A stretch of DNA of 48,969 bases from Waterburya agarophytonicola KI4 (lineage in GTDB: Bacteria > Cyanobacteriota > Cyanobacteriia > Cyanobacteriales > Xenococcaceae), in the NCBI RefSeq assembly GCF_020640915.1, contig NZ_JADWDC010000035.1, positions 1 to 48,969 of the forward strand. Reading direction: 5' to 3'. Position 1 is the first letter of the stretch. Each line of letters opens with the position of its first letter. This document shows positions 7,582 through 16,872 of the stretch, one piece after another. The position numbers and the translations under genes are program-made. The notes under the pieces were generated by a model. That model saw nothing but the letters and a program-made list of their open reading frames with translations. It made no database searches and had not been told where the DNA came from.

Positions 7582-9828
7582 TCAATTGGATTCGCCAATC
7601 AAGCTAAATGCAGCCCAATTGTAAGGTTCTTTATGTTTTTTCATCGTTTCTAACATCGCACTTCGTAAAGCTTGAGCCTTATTTACCTCTTCGTCTAAAT
7701 TTTCATAAAATGCTGTCATCAAAGTCGCAGTAGGTGCGTCGGGAATAGTCCACAAAGATGCAACTACACTAGGCGTTCCCGCAGAGATAAAAGAACGAGA
7801 TAACCCAATCACTCCATCATCCCTAATATCGCCCCTAGCCGTCTCGCAAGCACTCAAGACAACTAAATCCGCGTTGAGTTGCAGATCGAAAATTTCGCTA
7901 GAAGTCAACCAACCATCATTGCTACTATCGGGAGTAAGAGCGATCGCCCCAGGCAGATCTAATCCTTTGATATCCTCGTGAGCGATAACGGCATGAGTAG
8001 CAAAATGCAACCTGTTTGATTGAGAAATTTGTTCTAAAATAGACGTTTCTGTGGCTTGACTGCCAATAATAGGCTGAATATTCAAAATTTCGGCAATATC
8101 TCGCGCTTCTTGCTCTGCTCCTGGTAAAGAAACCAGATCGGCTGGCATTTCAGGATTGCCGACTACTAAGCTGGCTTTGGATGTAGAATTCTTTGCTTGT
8201 AATGCTTTACTTTTATCCCTGGCTAGAGCCAAAAATTCAATAGCTGGGGAAGTAGAAATAGTATGTCTTTGAACCAAATATTTACCCCACCAGTTTTGTA
8301 AGGCTGCAAAAGGCACGAGAAACATAGACTCGTGGGGGATAAACACTACCTCTGCATCTTTATCTTTGGGCAAAGACTTGGCAATAGGATCGATTAATAA
8401 TTTGTGTAATTCTTTTAAAGATTCTTGATTAGATAAACCAGTTTTTACACCATCATGCCAGTTGTCTGTCAAGTCTTTAATCGAGCTATCTCTTCCCTTA
8501 AGATCGACTTCTTCAAATACAATGTCGCCTGTAGGTTGCACTACCCAAATCAACAACTTATCTTCTTTTCCCTGAAACTTATCAAAAGTGCGATCGTGGA
8601 TAACCGAATATTCAACTATGGTGATGTTTTTTTGCTGGGCTATTTGTTTGATTTCTTCAATGTTAGGCGATTTTATTTCAGGTGCTGCTGATTGCTTCAC
8701 TTCATGTCCGTGTTGCGAACAACCTATTTGCTGTATATATTGAAGTTGTTCTGGGGTCAATTGATGGCTCTGTTGACTCCAATATTGGCAAGCATTAGCA
8801 AGAGGACTCTGACTGCTTGACTTAGGTGCAGAATTTGCAGTTGGTTCTAGTTTTCGACCAAATTTATCTATGGTGACGCGAGCGCGACCAGATTCTGAGG
8901 CTTCCAAAGCTTTTTCTGGTAAATCCTGCTCTATTAAAACTTGTTGTAACAACGAAGCAATAGAAGATGATGTTTCAAATTGCTCGACATCATCTTTCTT
9001 CCCATTGTGATAGTCATCCATATTAAAAGCAAATTGCGAGCGACCGATTAAATCGTTTACACTCGTTCTTTCATTTCTGTCTTGCTCGAAAGCTTCGTAG
9101 GATTTTCTCAGATAAGTTTCTGACTCTGGTAATTTATTTAACTTCCATAATGCCGTTCCCATCAACGCGGTGGCATCTCCCAAATCGTCTTGCTCTAAAG
9201 AATCAGCATCGACTAAAATCTTTTCGGCATAACTAACTGCTTGCTTGTAGTCGCCCATTGCACCGTAAACATTACCAATAGATAAATAAGCTAGTTGTAG
9301 ATCTCTGGTGTCGTTAGTTTCCAGGGCTAATTTTTCTAGATCTTGAAACTGTTTTAAAGCTTGGGAATAATTTCCTTGTTGATAATAAGCTCTCCCCAAA
9401 AATAATTTAGTGGCATCATCTACAGACTTGGATGTTTCTTCGCTTTCCAGAAGAGCCACACGCTGTTCTAAAATATTGATACTTTTTTCATATCTACCTT
9501 CTGCAAAATTAGATATCCCTTGAACTAATAAAATATTCAACTGCATATCAGTGTTGCCACTATCTTGAGCAATTTTTGCTGCTTGGTCTAGTTTAGGGAT
9601 AGCATCATCATGATTATAGTCATGTCCAAGTTTTCCAGCCTCCAATAACAATGAAGTGGCGGTATCTGGTTGTTCGGATTTAGTTTCTGGATCTGGTTGA
9701 GATGTATCGCTAGATTCAACGGGAGTTTGAGTTAGCTTTGATGTTGATTCTTGAGATTTTGAACCACAAGAAACCAAAAAACTGCTCAATATCAGAACTA
9801 GAAAAAATCTTGGCTGGAAACATTTCAT
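7582..9828 (-). CDS. TPR-CHAT protease-like lipoprotein
   Basis: A 748-residue protein with a signal peptide and lipobox LVSC (Cys21). A low-complexity Ser/Thr/Glu stretch follows, then TPR repeats (about 60-260; for example FLGRAYYQQGNYSQALKQF and AYLSIGNVYGAMGDYKQAV). The C-terminal CHAT domain covers about 390-745. CHAT is a caspase-related clan CD peptidase fold. Its dyad is present as His612 (HFATHA) and Cys661 (VVLSACETA), followed by the typical GLSRSFISAGTPSVVASLW core. Protease activity is therefore plausible. The protein is predicted to be exported and lipid-anchored, so any substrate should be in the envelope. TPR-CHAT proteins are common in cyanobacteria and mostly uncharacterised; the proximity to COP23 and a kinase is the interesting context. 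Confidence 0.93.
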   Translation of the reverse strand: MKCFQPRFFLVLILSSFLVSCGSKSQESTSKLTQTPVESSDTSQPDPETKSEQPDTATSLLLEAGKLGHDYNHDDAIPKLDQAAKIAQDSGNTDMQLNILLVQGISNFAEGRYEKSINILEQRVALLESEETSKSVDDATKLFLGRAYYQQGNYSQALKQFQDLEKLALETNDTRDLQLAYLSIGNVYGAMGDYKQAVSYAEKILVDADSLEQDDLGDATALMGTALWKLNKLPESETYLRKSYEAFEQDRNERTSVNDLIGRSQFAFNMDDYHNGKKDDVEQFETSSSIASLLQQVLIEQDLPEKALEASESGRARVTIDKFGRKLEPTANSAPKSSSQSPLANACQYWSQQSHQLTPEQLQYIQQIGCSQHGHEVKQSAAPEIKSPNIEEIKQIAQQKNITIVEYSVIHDRTFDKFQGKEDKLLIWVVQPTGDIVFEEVDLKGRDSSIKDLTDNWHDGVKTGLSNQESLKELHKLLIDPIAKSLPKDKDAEVVFIPHESMFLVPFAALQNWWGKYLVQRHTISTSPAIEFLALARDKSKALQAKNSTSKASLVVGNPEMPADLVSLPGAEQEARDIAEILNIQPIIGSQATETSILEQISQSNRLHFATHAVIAHEDIKGLDLPGAIALTPDSSNDGWLTSSEIFDLQLNADLVVLSACETARGDIRDDGVIGLSRSFISAGTPSVVASLWTIPDAPTATLMTAFYENLDEEVNKAQALRSAMLETMKKHKEPYNWAAFSLIGESN

Positions 9829-10135
9829 GATGAATTATTTAAAAAGTATTAGAGAGAAAGTATCATGACAAGCTCGTAATACAAATCATTTACACAATCG
9901 ATTTAAGATTTCTCAACACAAGAGTTAACACAGGAAATAAGTAAAGCGATCGCCTTTTGTGCCGTAACTTTTTGATGGTTCTTTTTTAAATTCTTATAAA
10001 AACTATCTAAAATGAATTTTTTGAGCTACAACTAAAAAGATTAAAAATTCAGGAAATAACCTAGCCAGACTAGTAAATAACCTGTACCCTTTAAGCTGCA
10101 ATCGCAATCAAGAAATTAAAGAAGGAGTCGAGATC
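9829..10135. other. divergent promoter region between CHAT gene and ylqD-like gene
   Basis: About 300 AT-rich bases with one HIP1 octamer near 9946. There is no coding frame of note. The Shine-Dalgarno AAGGAG (10122-10127) belongs to the downstream gene and fixes its GTG start. Confidence 0.5.
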
Positions 10136-10585
10136 GTGGATTATTCCAATGCTAGTTTGCTTTTAAAACGCCCAGTGACAGTCAAAGCTATTGTGACGGC
10201 GCAATGGAAAGAAGAAGTAACTCAACAACTGCAAAAGCAAACCGCTCAACTAGACAAACAAATGCAGCAACTAGAGATGCAGGGCAAAAGAACCATTGAA
10301 GAAATCACCAAACAAATCAACGATCCTGCAAGCCCTCAACTCAAAAAACAAACTGAGAATATTATGGGGCAGGTCAATCAGAAAAAAGCAGAAATGCTAG
10401 AAAAGAAAAATCAATTCTTGCAGCAATTACAGCAGATTCAGCTATTGGAATTAGATCAAGAAGTAGTTCAAGCTCAAATGGAAAGCTTTTTTAGATTAGA
10501 GAAAGGAGACAATTTAGTTAAAAAACTTAATGTAGAAGTTGTCTTGAGAGATGGAGTAGTCGAAGAAATTCGTGGTGAGGTTTAA
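10136..10585 (+). CDS. YlqD family protein
   Basis: A 149-residue protein starting with GTG at 10136, supported by AAGGAG eight bases upstream. The N-terminal beta segment (LLLKRPVTVKAIVTAQWKEE) leads into a long Gln/Lys/Glu-rich coiled coil (about 30-125). It closes with a strand-like segment containing VEVVLRDGVVEEIRGE. This layout matches the YlqD family of cyanobacteria and Firmicutes, whose function is unknown. It is predicted to be soluble and probably oligomeric through the coiled coil. It stands alone, 144 bases before the sugar kinase gene. Confidence 0.8.
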   Translation: MDYSNASLLLKRPVTVKAIVTAQWKEEVTQQLQKQTAQLDKQMQQLEMQGKRTIEEITKQINDPASPQLKKQTENIMGQVNQKKAEMLEKKNQFLQQLQQIQLLELDQEVVQAQMESFFRLEKGDNLVKKLNVEVVLRDGVVEEIRGEV

Positions 10586-10729
10586 ATTTCGCAGTAAAAC
10601 GTTGCTTTATTAAATAAATATAAAAGTGACTACACTCAAAAATTTAAACCTTCTTAAACACTCTTGTTTTCGGGAAACGATACCCTGAGAATTAGTAAAG
10701 AAATTGGTATGTACTGATGAGGGAGCAAG

Positions 10730-11725
10730 TTGAATAATAAAGCGATCGCCCATGAACCAGCAAGAGTGATATGTTTGGGTGAAATATTGTTTGATTGTCT
10801 TGCTGATGATATTGGCAAGTCTGTTGCGGAAGTTTCTAACTGGACTCCCTACCCAGGAGGCGCGCCAGCTAATACTGCTTGTGCCTTGGTTAAATTGGGA
10901 ACTCCCTCCGCTTTTATTGGCTGTGTCGGTAAAGATAAAGCAGGTAGTGAATTAGTTGAGTTGCTGCAATTGATTGGAGTTTCCACAAGTGGTATTCAAT
11001 ACAACGATCGCTTTCCCACTCGACAAGTGTATGTCACTCGTACCGTTGATGGCGATCGCTCTTTTGCAGGTTTTGGCGATAAAAAGCCAAATGAATTTGC
11101 CGATGCCTATCTAGATGCTAAATATCTACCCCCAGAGTTGTTTTTTGAAGCTGAATTTTTAGTCATAGGAACTCTAGAGCTAGCTTATCCTCAAACCCGT
11201 GCAGCAGTTTTTAGAGCCTTGGAATTGGCAGAAGAGTATCATCTGAAAATAATTCTTGATGTCAATTGGCGACCTATGTTTTGGCTTGACGAACAAGAGG
11301 CACTCCCCTTAATCAAGCAGCTTTGGCAATATGTTGATTTTCTCAAACTAGCAGCAGAAGAAGCCGAGTGGCTGTTTGATACTAGAGACGCAGGGGCAAT
11401 TGCTCATCGTCTCAATTCAGTTGAAGGGGTTCTAGTCAGCGATGGAGGTGCTAGAGTAAGCTACTGTCTGAGCGAAAATGAAGGTACAGTAAACCCAATC
11501 AAATTATCCGCGATCGATACTACAGGGGCGGGAGATGCTTTTTTAGCAGGTTTTATTCATCGGCTATGTCATTATGGCAATCAACAATTACAAGACCCTA
11601 AAATAGCCCAGAATATTGTGGAATATGCCTGTGCGGTAGGTGGTTTAACCACTACCAACTCTGGGGCGATCGCGGCCCAACCAACTGCCGAGGAAGTTGA
11701 AGCATTTTTGGATCGCAGTCTGTAG
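10730..11725 (+). CDS. PfkB-family carbohydrate kinase, fructokinase-like
   Basis: A ribokinase/PfkB-fold sugar kinase of 331 residues. It transfers phosphate from ATP to a sugar hydroxyl; by resemblance to cyanobacterial and plant enzymes, fructose is the likely substrate. Signature 1 is the PGGAPANTACALVKLG region (about 42-57). Signature 2 is DTTGAGDAF with the catalytic base Asp269. The start is TTG at 10730, preceded by GAGGGAG; this fits the family N-terminus (VICLGEILFD). The gene is an isolated unit. The exact sugar cannot be decided from sequence alone. Confidence 0.85.
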   Translation: MNNKAIAHEPARVICLGEILFDCLADDIGKSVAEVSNWTPYPGGAPANTACALVKLGTPSAFIGCVGKDKAGSELVELLQLIGVSTSGIQYNDRFPTRQVYVTRTVDGDRSFAGFGDKKPNEFADAYLDAKYLPPELFFEAEFLVIGTLELAYPQTRAAVFRALELAEEYHLKIILDVNWRPMFWLDEQEALPLIKQLWQYVDFLKLAAEEAEWLFDTRDAGAIAHRLNSVEGVLVSDGGARVSYCLSENEGTVNPIKLSAIDTTGAGDAFLAGFIHRLCHYGNQQLQDPKIAQNIVEYACAVGGLTTTNSGAIAAQPTAEEVEAFLDRSL

Positions 11726-11848
11726 GCTGGGTTCAACCTGATTCTCTATAAGTACTTAAAAGGTGAAAGTCAAGTAGACTATACTGCTAGATGCTATGGT
11801 TAAGGTTAAATTAAGCAATTATCAAAAATAAATTAACTTTTAATTAAT

Positions 11849-12817
11849 TTGAATAAAAATAGCTTTTTAACCTCCTCCAAAGAAATAAATGAAATTACTA
11901 ACAGCAGCAAGCAATCAAAAACAATTACAGATATTTTCAGTTGGGGAATTCTGGCGATCGCCGTAATTGCTTTAGCATTTTCTCCTGTATTTACCAAACT
12001 CAGCGAGATCGAAATTAGCCCCACTGCAACCATCTTTAATCGTCTGTGGATTGCAACTATCATTATGGGTGTTTGGCAGCTAATTCAAACGCCAACAGAT
12101 TTTCCCGCGCTTAACTTAAAAGAATTTAAGTTTGAATATAAGCAACAAGGTTTATTAATTCTGGCTAGTATCAGTGCAACTGCTTCTTCAGTTTTGTGGG
12201 CAATTTCTTTTACCCAAACTAGTATCGCTAGCTCTACAGTATTACGTAGTCTGACACCGTTATTTATTAGCTTGGGTGCGTGGTTAATTCTCAAACAGCA
12301 ATTTAACCGCCAATTTATCATCGGCATGACATTAGCCATAATTGGTGGAATGGTTATTGGTTGGGACGATCTACACCTAAGTACGGAGTATTTGGTGGGG
12401 GATAGTATTGCTATAGCTTCGGCTGCTTTGCACGGAGCAAATATACTAACCGTGGGCTATTTGCGCGATCGCAATTGCACTGTTTCTAGAGTTTTATTTT
12501 GGCGATGCGGTTTTGGCGCATTAATTGTTTTACCAGTTGTTTGGTTTACTGATGTCCAATTATTTCCCATTACTCTTCAAGGCTGGCTTATGGTAATTGC
12601 CTTAGCATTTGTCTGTCAGACTTTTGGACAAGGATTACTGGTATATAGTTTAAAAAAGTTTTCTTCTAGTTTTGTTGGAATTGTTACCCTGCTCAAGCCA
12701 ATATTTACAGCTTTTTTAGCGTGGATTATCTTCAGGGAAACCGTAAGCTTGACTAGTGGTGGTGCATTACTACTGATCTTACTTGGCATTTATTTAGCGA
12801 AATCTAGCAGCGATTAA
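11849..12817 (+). CDS. EamA/DMT-family transporter
   Basis: A 322-residue inner-membrane protein with about ten hydrophobic helices arranged as two EamA halves (roughly 35-165 and 180-318). The second half contains LKPIFTAFLAWIIFRETVS, the family-typical end with a conserved E-x-V near the last helices. Drug/metabolite transporters export amino acids, nucleotides or other metabolites; no substrate can be named. The start is TTG at 11849. Downstream lies a graveyard of transposase fragments. Confidence 0.88.
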   Translation: MNKNSFLTSSKEINEITNSSKQSKTITDIFSWGILAIAVIALAFSPVFTKLSEIEISPTATIFNRLWIATIIMGVWQLIQTPTDFPALNLKEFKFEYKQQGLLILASISATASSVLWAISFTQTSIASSTVLRSLTPLFISLGAWLILKQQFNRQFIIGMTLAIIGGMVIGWDDLHLSTEYLVGDSIAIASAALHGANILTVGYLRDRNCTVSRVLFWRCGFGALIVLPVVWFTDVQLFPITLQGWLMVIALAFVCQTFGQGLLVYSLKKFSSSFVGIVTLLKPIFTAFLAWIIFRETVSLTSGGALLLILLGIYLAKSSSD

Positions 12818-12865
12818 TAACTGATGTTACGCATAAGGCATCACGCAGAAATAAATTCCCCTTAT

Positions 12866-13027
12866 TTAGTTTAAATTAGGCAGAATTGAATAATTCCAAT
12901 TTCCTTGAAAGCGATCGCGCTGAAGATTTACTTTCTCTAGCTCTTCATCACTAATTTTTTGTCCAATAATTCCATAGGGGATAACTTTTCATAGTTCCTG
13001 ATCGGGAAAATCATGTGTCTTAAGCAA
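12866..13027 (-). pseudogene. ISAzo13-like transposase C-terminal remnant
   Basis: Reading the minus strand from about 13027 to a TAA at 12866-12868 gives THDFPDQEL, stop, KVIPYGI and then GQKISDEELEKVNL, ending NWNYSILPNLN. The first part resembles the HDF-LGK-IPYG region and the last part the WNY-I tail of ISAzo13-family transposases. Between them a long conserved stretch is missing, and an in-frame TGA (12989-12991) interrupts the reading. It is a decayed, internally deleted fragment too short to be an active gene. The family call rests on remembered motifs. Confidence 0.6.
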
Positions 13028-13029
13028 GA

Positions 13030-13224
13030 TTGGCTCTATTAAGAATAACTCTAACTACGGAAGAAAATAAAACATTACAAGAGCTAGAAGTGGCAGACTC
13101 TGTGCCTCGACGAACAAAGCAAAGAGCAACCGCACTTCGTCTAAATGGAACAGAATGGAAAGTAAAAGCGATCGCCTTAATCTTTAAAAAGCGATCGCAC
13201 GATCAACAATTGAATTGTATTTAA
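13030..13224 (+). pseudogene. IS630-like transposase N-terminal remnant
   Basis: A 64-residue frame opens with TTG. LTTEENKTLQEL and VPRRTKQRATALRLNGTEW match the N-terminal helix-turn-helix region of IS630-type transposases, which continue with VKAIALIF. The similarity ends at a second HIP1 octamer (about 13191), and the DDE catalytic domain is absent. It is a broken remnant abutting the ISAzo13-like fragment and ending 18 bases before apcF. Confidence 0.65.
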
Positions 13225-13241
13225 AATAAGCTCATAGCTAT

Positions 13242-13751
13242 TTAAACTGAAACTTCACTCAACTGACGAGTCATATACTCAAAAGGCTCATCAATAAAAC
13301 TAGTGTCAGCCACTCCGTTATCTGTTGCCATTTTTTTGAGCATATCCTTCATAATTTGGATGCCCACTACAGTAGGACCAATAGGTACGCCCAAAGAGTT
13401 GTAAGTTTCTCTCAAACCTTGCAATACCCTTTCATCCAGAACATCCATGCTACCTGCGACTAAAGCATAGCTAGCATAACGCAGATAATAGTCCATATCC
13501 CGCAAACAAGCAGAATAGCGACGGGTAGTATAGGCGTTGCCACCAGGACGAATTAGTTCGGGAACATCTTCAAACAGCTGTAAACCAGCGTCTTTGACAA
13601 TTGTAGCTGCATTACCACTAATCATTGTGGCTACGGCAACTCTGGCTGTGCCAGAAGTAAAATAGTCTTTAAGACTATCCATCGCATCGCGGTCTAAATA
13701 GCGACCTGAAATATCATAATTTTTAATTAGGTTGGTAACTGCGTCTCGCAT
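13242..13751 (-). CDS. apcF: allophycocyanin beta-18 subunit ApcF
   Basis: A phycobiliprotein of 169 residues. The bilin-binding Cys82 lies in TTRRYSACLRDMDYYLRYA, and the family core ETYNSLGVPIGPTVVG follows. The opening MRDAVTNLIKNYD, the PELIRPGGNAY segment and the length fit ApcF rather than the 161-residue ApcB. ApcF replaces one beta subunit in the phycobilisome core trimer that contacts the membrane linker ApcE, and helps energy transfer to photosystem II. It is monocistronic here, as apcF often is. The upstream region has a 9-bp triple repeat. The nearby transposase fragments lie after its 3' end and do not disturb it. Confidence 0.88.
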   Translation of the reverse strand: MRDAVTNLIKNYDISGRYLDRDAMDSLKDYFTSGTARVAVATMISGNAATIVKDAGLQLFEDVPELIRPGGNAYTTRRYSACLRDMDYYLRYASYALVAGSMDVLDERVLQGLRETYNSLGVPIGPTVVGIQIMKDMLKKMATDNGVADTSFIDEPFEYMTRQLSEVSV

Positions 13752-13916
13752 CTTCCTTGATTTCTCCCAACAGCATTTTTATTTAATTTGGCTAGTTAGA
13801 TTAGCCTTTATTTTTAAGCTATGTCTTAAGCTATATCTATTTATAATCCCACATACCGCGACGAGACTATTATTCGCTTCAAATTTTGACATCTTTTAGA
13901 TTATTCTTGACAAGAT

Positions 13917-13943
13917 TTAATTTGGTTAATTTGGTTAATTTGG
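13917..13943. repeat. 9-bp tandem repeat, three copies
   Basis: TTAATTTGG occurs three times in exact tandem. It lies about 165 bases upstream of apcF (minus strand) and 300 bases upstream of glnN. It could be a helically phased binding site or simple slippage. Confidence 0.7.
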
Positions 13944-14092
13944 TCACAATTTTCTAAAATCTACAGATTTGAAGTTCAAATAAGCAGTGATAATTCTGTA
14001 ACATCGATCCCAAACAGCAGCCTTCTAGAATCTATAAAATTTCGGAGATACAATCGAAAATCTTCAGTAGTTTTGAGTATTTAACATTATTC

Positions 14093-14136
14093 TGTTGCAT
14101 ATTTTACATTTTCTTAGATCGCTACCAAGATAGGAT
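14093..14136 (+). promoter_or_regulatory. NtcA-activated promoter of glnN
   Basis: TGTT-N8-TACA (14093-14108) matches the NtcA consensus TGTA-N8-TACA with one mismatch. Twenty-three bases after the TAC comes TAGGAT (14131-14136), matching the -10 form TAN3T. This is the spacing of class II NtcA-activated promoters. Transcription would start near 14143, leaving a leader of about 105 bases with a small hairpin ACCGC-CTCT-GCGGT (14149-14162). Confidence 0.65.
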
Positions 14137-14249
14137 CGGTTGAACTTAACCGCCTCTGCGGTCGAAAATCGAGGGTTATTATAGAGACAAAACTTCCCTA
14201 TAGTTCCTCGTCAAAATTCAATACATATACAAAATAACTTTAAATTGTC

Positions 14250-16424
14250 ATGGGATACGAATCTCGCAGTCAAGCGATCTACGAAATAAATAATCGCGAA
14301 CCTATTGTTGTTGGGCCTCCTTGCCGTTTAGAGGATATTTGGGCAGCGGACGTTTTTAGCTTGAGCAAAATGAAGCAATGTTTGCCCAAAGCCGTTTTCA
14401 AATCTCTGAAAAAAACCATTCAAACAGGGGAACAATTAGACGTTTCAGTAGCAGATATTGTAGCGTCAGCCATGAAAGATTGGGCGATCGCTAAAGGTGC
14501 ATCTTACTATGCTCACGTCTTTTATCCCATGACCAATGCTACTGCTGAAAAGCATGATGGTTTTATTTCCACCCAAGGAGATGGCAGCGCAATTTCTGAA
14601 TTTGCAGGAAAATTGCTGGTACAAGGTGAGCCTGACGGTTCTTCTTTCCCCAACGGAGGTATTCGTTCTACTTTTGAAGCTAGAGGATATACTGCTTGGG
14701 ATGTAACCAGCCCTGCTTATTTGATGGAAACAGATAATGGGGTGACTTTATGTATCCCCACCGTGTTTGTTTCTTGGACGGGAGAAGCTCTAGATAAAAA
14801 AACTCCTCTATTGCGCTCTATTGCCTCAATGAATAAAGCTGCCAATAGAGTTTTGAAACTTTTGGGTCATAAAGATATTGCGCCTGTTAACTCTAGTTGT
14901 GGTGCAGAGCAAGAATATTTCTTGGTAGATGCTCACTTTGCCAGCGCTCGTCCCGATTTACTCTTAAGCGGTAGAACATTATTTGGTAAGCCTCCTGCTA
15001 AGGGTCAACAGTTTGACGATCATTATTTTGGGGCAATTCCAGAGCGCGTTCAAGTCTTTATGCAGGACGTAGAAAAGAAAATGTATCGTTTGGGAATTCC
15101 TGCTAAAACCAGACACAATGAAGTAGCTCCTGGCCAGTTTGAAATCGCGCCTTTTTTTGAAGCTGCTAACGTAGCCTCCGACCACCAGCAGTTAACGATG
15201 ACTCTGTTGCGTCAAACTGCCAAAAAACACGGTTTTGTTTGCTTGCTACACGAAAAACCCTTTGCAGGAATTAACGGCTCTGGTAAGCACGTGAACTGGT
15301 CTGTCGGAAATGCTACTCAAGGTAACTTATTAGATCCTGGCGACTCTCCCCACGAAAACGTTCAATTCTTAGTATTCTGTGCTGCGGTAATTCGTGGAGT
15401 ACATAAATACGGCCCTTTAATGCGTGCCGTAATTGCCAATGCCAGTAACGATCATCGTTTGGGGGCAAACGAAGCACCTCCTGCAATTATGTCGGTTTAT
15501 TTGGGTTCTCAATTAGAAGAACTATTTAATCAAATTGCTAATGGCAACATGAGCAATGATTATAGCCACAGTGGAAAATTAGAGTTTGGGGTAGATACTT
15601 TACCTCCTCTATCAAAAGACGCGGGCGATCGCAATCGAACTTCTCCTTTTGCTTTTACGGGGAACCGTTTTGAGTTCCGCGCGGTGGGCTCTAGCCAGTC
15701 TGTTTCTGGTCCATTAATTGCGCTCAATACTATGTTGGCAGATTCTTTGAATGCTGTAGGGGATTTATTAGAGGTAGAGTTAGGCAAAGGTGCAGATCTT
15801 AATGCTGCTATCTTGACTTGCCTCAAAGAAATTATGAACAAACATAGTGCGGTTATCTTTGGTGGCGACGGTTACTCAGATAAATGGCACAAAATGGCAG
15901 TAGAAGAAAGAGGTTTGGCTAATTTACCCACTACTGCGGATGCTTTACCCTGCCTCAAAGAGAAATACATTGAAGAATTATTTGAAAGAACAGGCGTACT
16001 TTCTCCTGTAGAGCTAGAAAGCCGTTATGAAGTTTATGCAGAGCAGTATATTCTTTCTATTGAAGTAGAAGCCAAACTAGTCATAGACATAGCCAAAACT
16101 TCAATTTATCCCGCTGCCATGAGACATTTAACAGATATGTCTCAAACTATTGCTGTTGTTGGGGATATGGGAATCGAACTAGATAAAAGCAACATCAAAA
16201 CTGTTGCCGAATTGACTAATTCTCTCATGTCTAAAGTAGCTAAACTTGCTTCGGCGATCGAGAAAAAAGACTTTGCCAATACAGAAGAACACATGAAATA
16301 TTGCGCGGGTACTATTCGTTCTCTGATGGATGATGTTAGAGTAGATGTTGATGCTATAGAAGCAGAAGTAGCTGACGACCTATGGCCCCTGCCAACTTAT
16401 CAAGAAATGTTATTTATCAAGTAA
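14250..16424 (+). CDS. glnN: glutamine synthetase type III
   Basis: GSIII of 724 residues, the usual length. It forms glutamine from glutamate, ammonium and ATP. Family features include the N-terminal [19 protein letters not shown] and the GSIII signature region [19 protein letters not shown]. Also present are the glutamate-binding [10 protein letters not shown] segment and the catalytic [19 protein letters not shown] region. GSIII is a dodecamer that some cyanobacteria use, especially under nitrogen starvation or recovery; others rely on GlnA alone. An NtcA-type promoter precedes it and a Rho-independent terminator follows. The ammonium transporter gene comes next. The start is the first ATG in a well-matched N-terminus. 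Confidence 0.96.
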   Translation: MGYESRSQAIYEINNREPIVVGPPCRLEDIWAADVFSLSKMKQCLPKAVFKSLKKTIQTGEQLDVSVADIVASAMKDWAIAKGASYYAHVFYPMTNATAEKHDGFISTQGDGSAISEFAGKLLVQGEPDGSSFPNGGIRSTFEARGYTAWDVTSPAYLMETDNGVTLCIPTVFVSWTGEALDKKTPLLRSIASMNKAANRVLKLLGHKDIAPVNSSCGAEQEYFLVDAHFASARPDLLLSGRTLFGKPPAKGQQFDDHYFGAIPERVQVFMQDVEKKMYRLGIPAKTRHNEVAPGQFEIAPFFEAANVASDHQQLTMTLLRQTAKKHGFVCLLHEKPFAGINGSGKHVNWSVGNATQGNLLDPGDSPHENVQFLVFCAAVIRGVHKYGPLMRAVIANASNDHRLGANEAPPAIMSVYLGSQLEELFNQIANGNMSNDYSHSGKLEFGVDTLPPLSKDAGDRNRTSPFAFTGNRFEFRAVGSSQSVSGPLIALNTMLADSLNAVGDLLEVELGKGADLNAAILTCLKEIMNKHSAVIFGGDGYSDKWHKMAVEERGLANLPTTADALPCLKEKYIEELFERTGVLSPVELESRYEVYAEQYILSIEVEAKLVIDIAKTSIYPAAMRHLTDMSQTIAVVGDMGIELDKSNIKTVAELTNSLMSKVAKLASAIEKKDFANTEEHMKYCAGTIRSLMDDVRVDVDAIEAEVADDLWPLPTYQEMLFIK

Positions 16425-16457
16425 TCAATTATTTAGATAGCATTAAGATTTTTAATC

Positions 16458-16484
16458 AGCCGTTCTTTTGAGGACGGCTTTTTT
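16458..16484 (+). terminator. intrinsic terminator of glnN
   Basis: AGCCGT (16458-16463) pairs with ACGGCT (16474-16479), with two further weaker pairs inside the stem. It is followed by a run of T. It lies 33 bases after the glnN stop. Confidence 0.85.
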
Positions 16485-16760
16485 AATTTCAAGGTGAATT
16501 TTGCTGGAGGAGAATCGATAGTAAACCGTCCAATATAATTTATTATTCTTAATAAGAGCTAATCTAAGTTATTTAGTTTATATATTTTTAGTAAAGGCGA
16601 TCGCCTAAGATATTCTAAAAATCTACTATTTCTGCCCGATAAAACAAGAAGTACGACATTATTTAAAAATTGTTAAGATAACTAATATAAATATTTTAAT
16701 TAAGTTTTCGTCTGTATTTTAAAAAAATATAGAATTATACACTCTTTGAGTCTTAAGAAA

Positions 16761-16778
16761 CCGTATTCATTCATACGG
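16761..16778 (+). promoter_or_regulatory. NtcA-binding site upstream of amt
   Basis: GTA-N8-TAC is perfect at 16763-16776 and embedded in the palindrome CCGTAT-TCATTC-ATACGG. It is 97 bases before the amt ATG. A -10 element is less clear; TAGACA at 16804-16809 is the nearest candidate, slightly further away than usual. The rest of the roughly 390-base region between the glnN terminator and amt is AT-rich with no gene seen. Confidence 0.6.
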
Positions 16779-16872
16779 CACAAATGGAAAAAAAATCACA
16801 AACTAGACAGAATTGAGTTTGCAATTAGTAGACGAACCAACTATATTTTCTAAATTAATCAAAGTGTAGTAG

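Noticed and set aside
9829-10135. CRISPR or tandem array search in long intergenic regions
   Set aside because: I saw no evenly spaced direct repeats with unique spacers here or elsewhere in the window.
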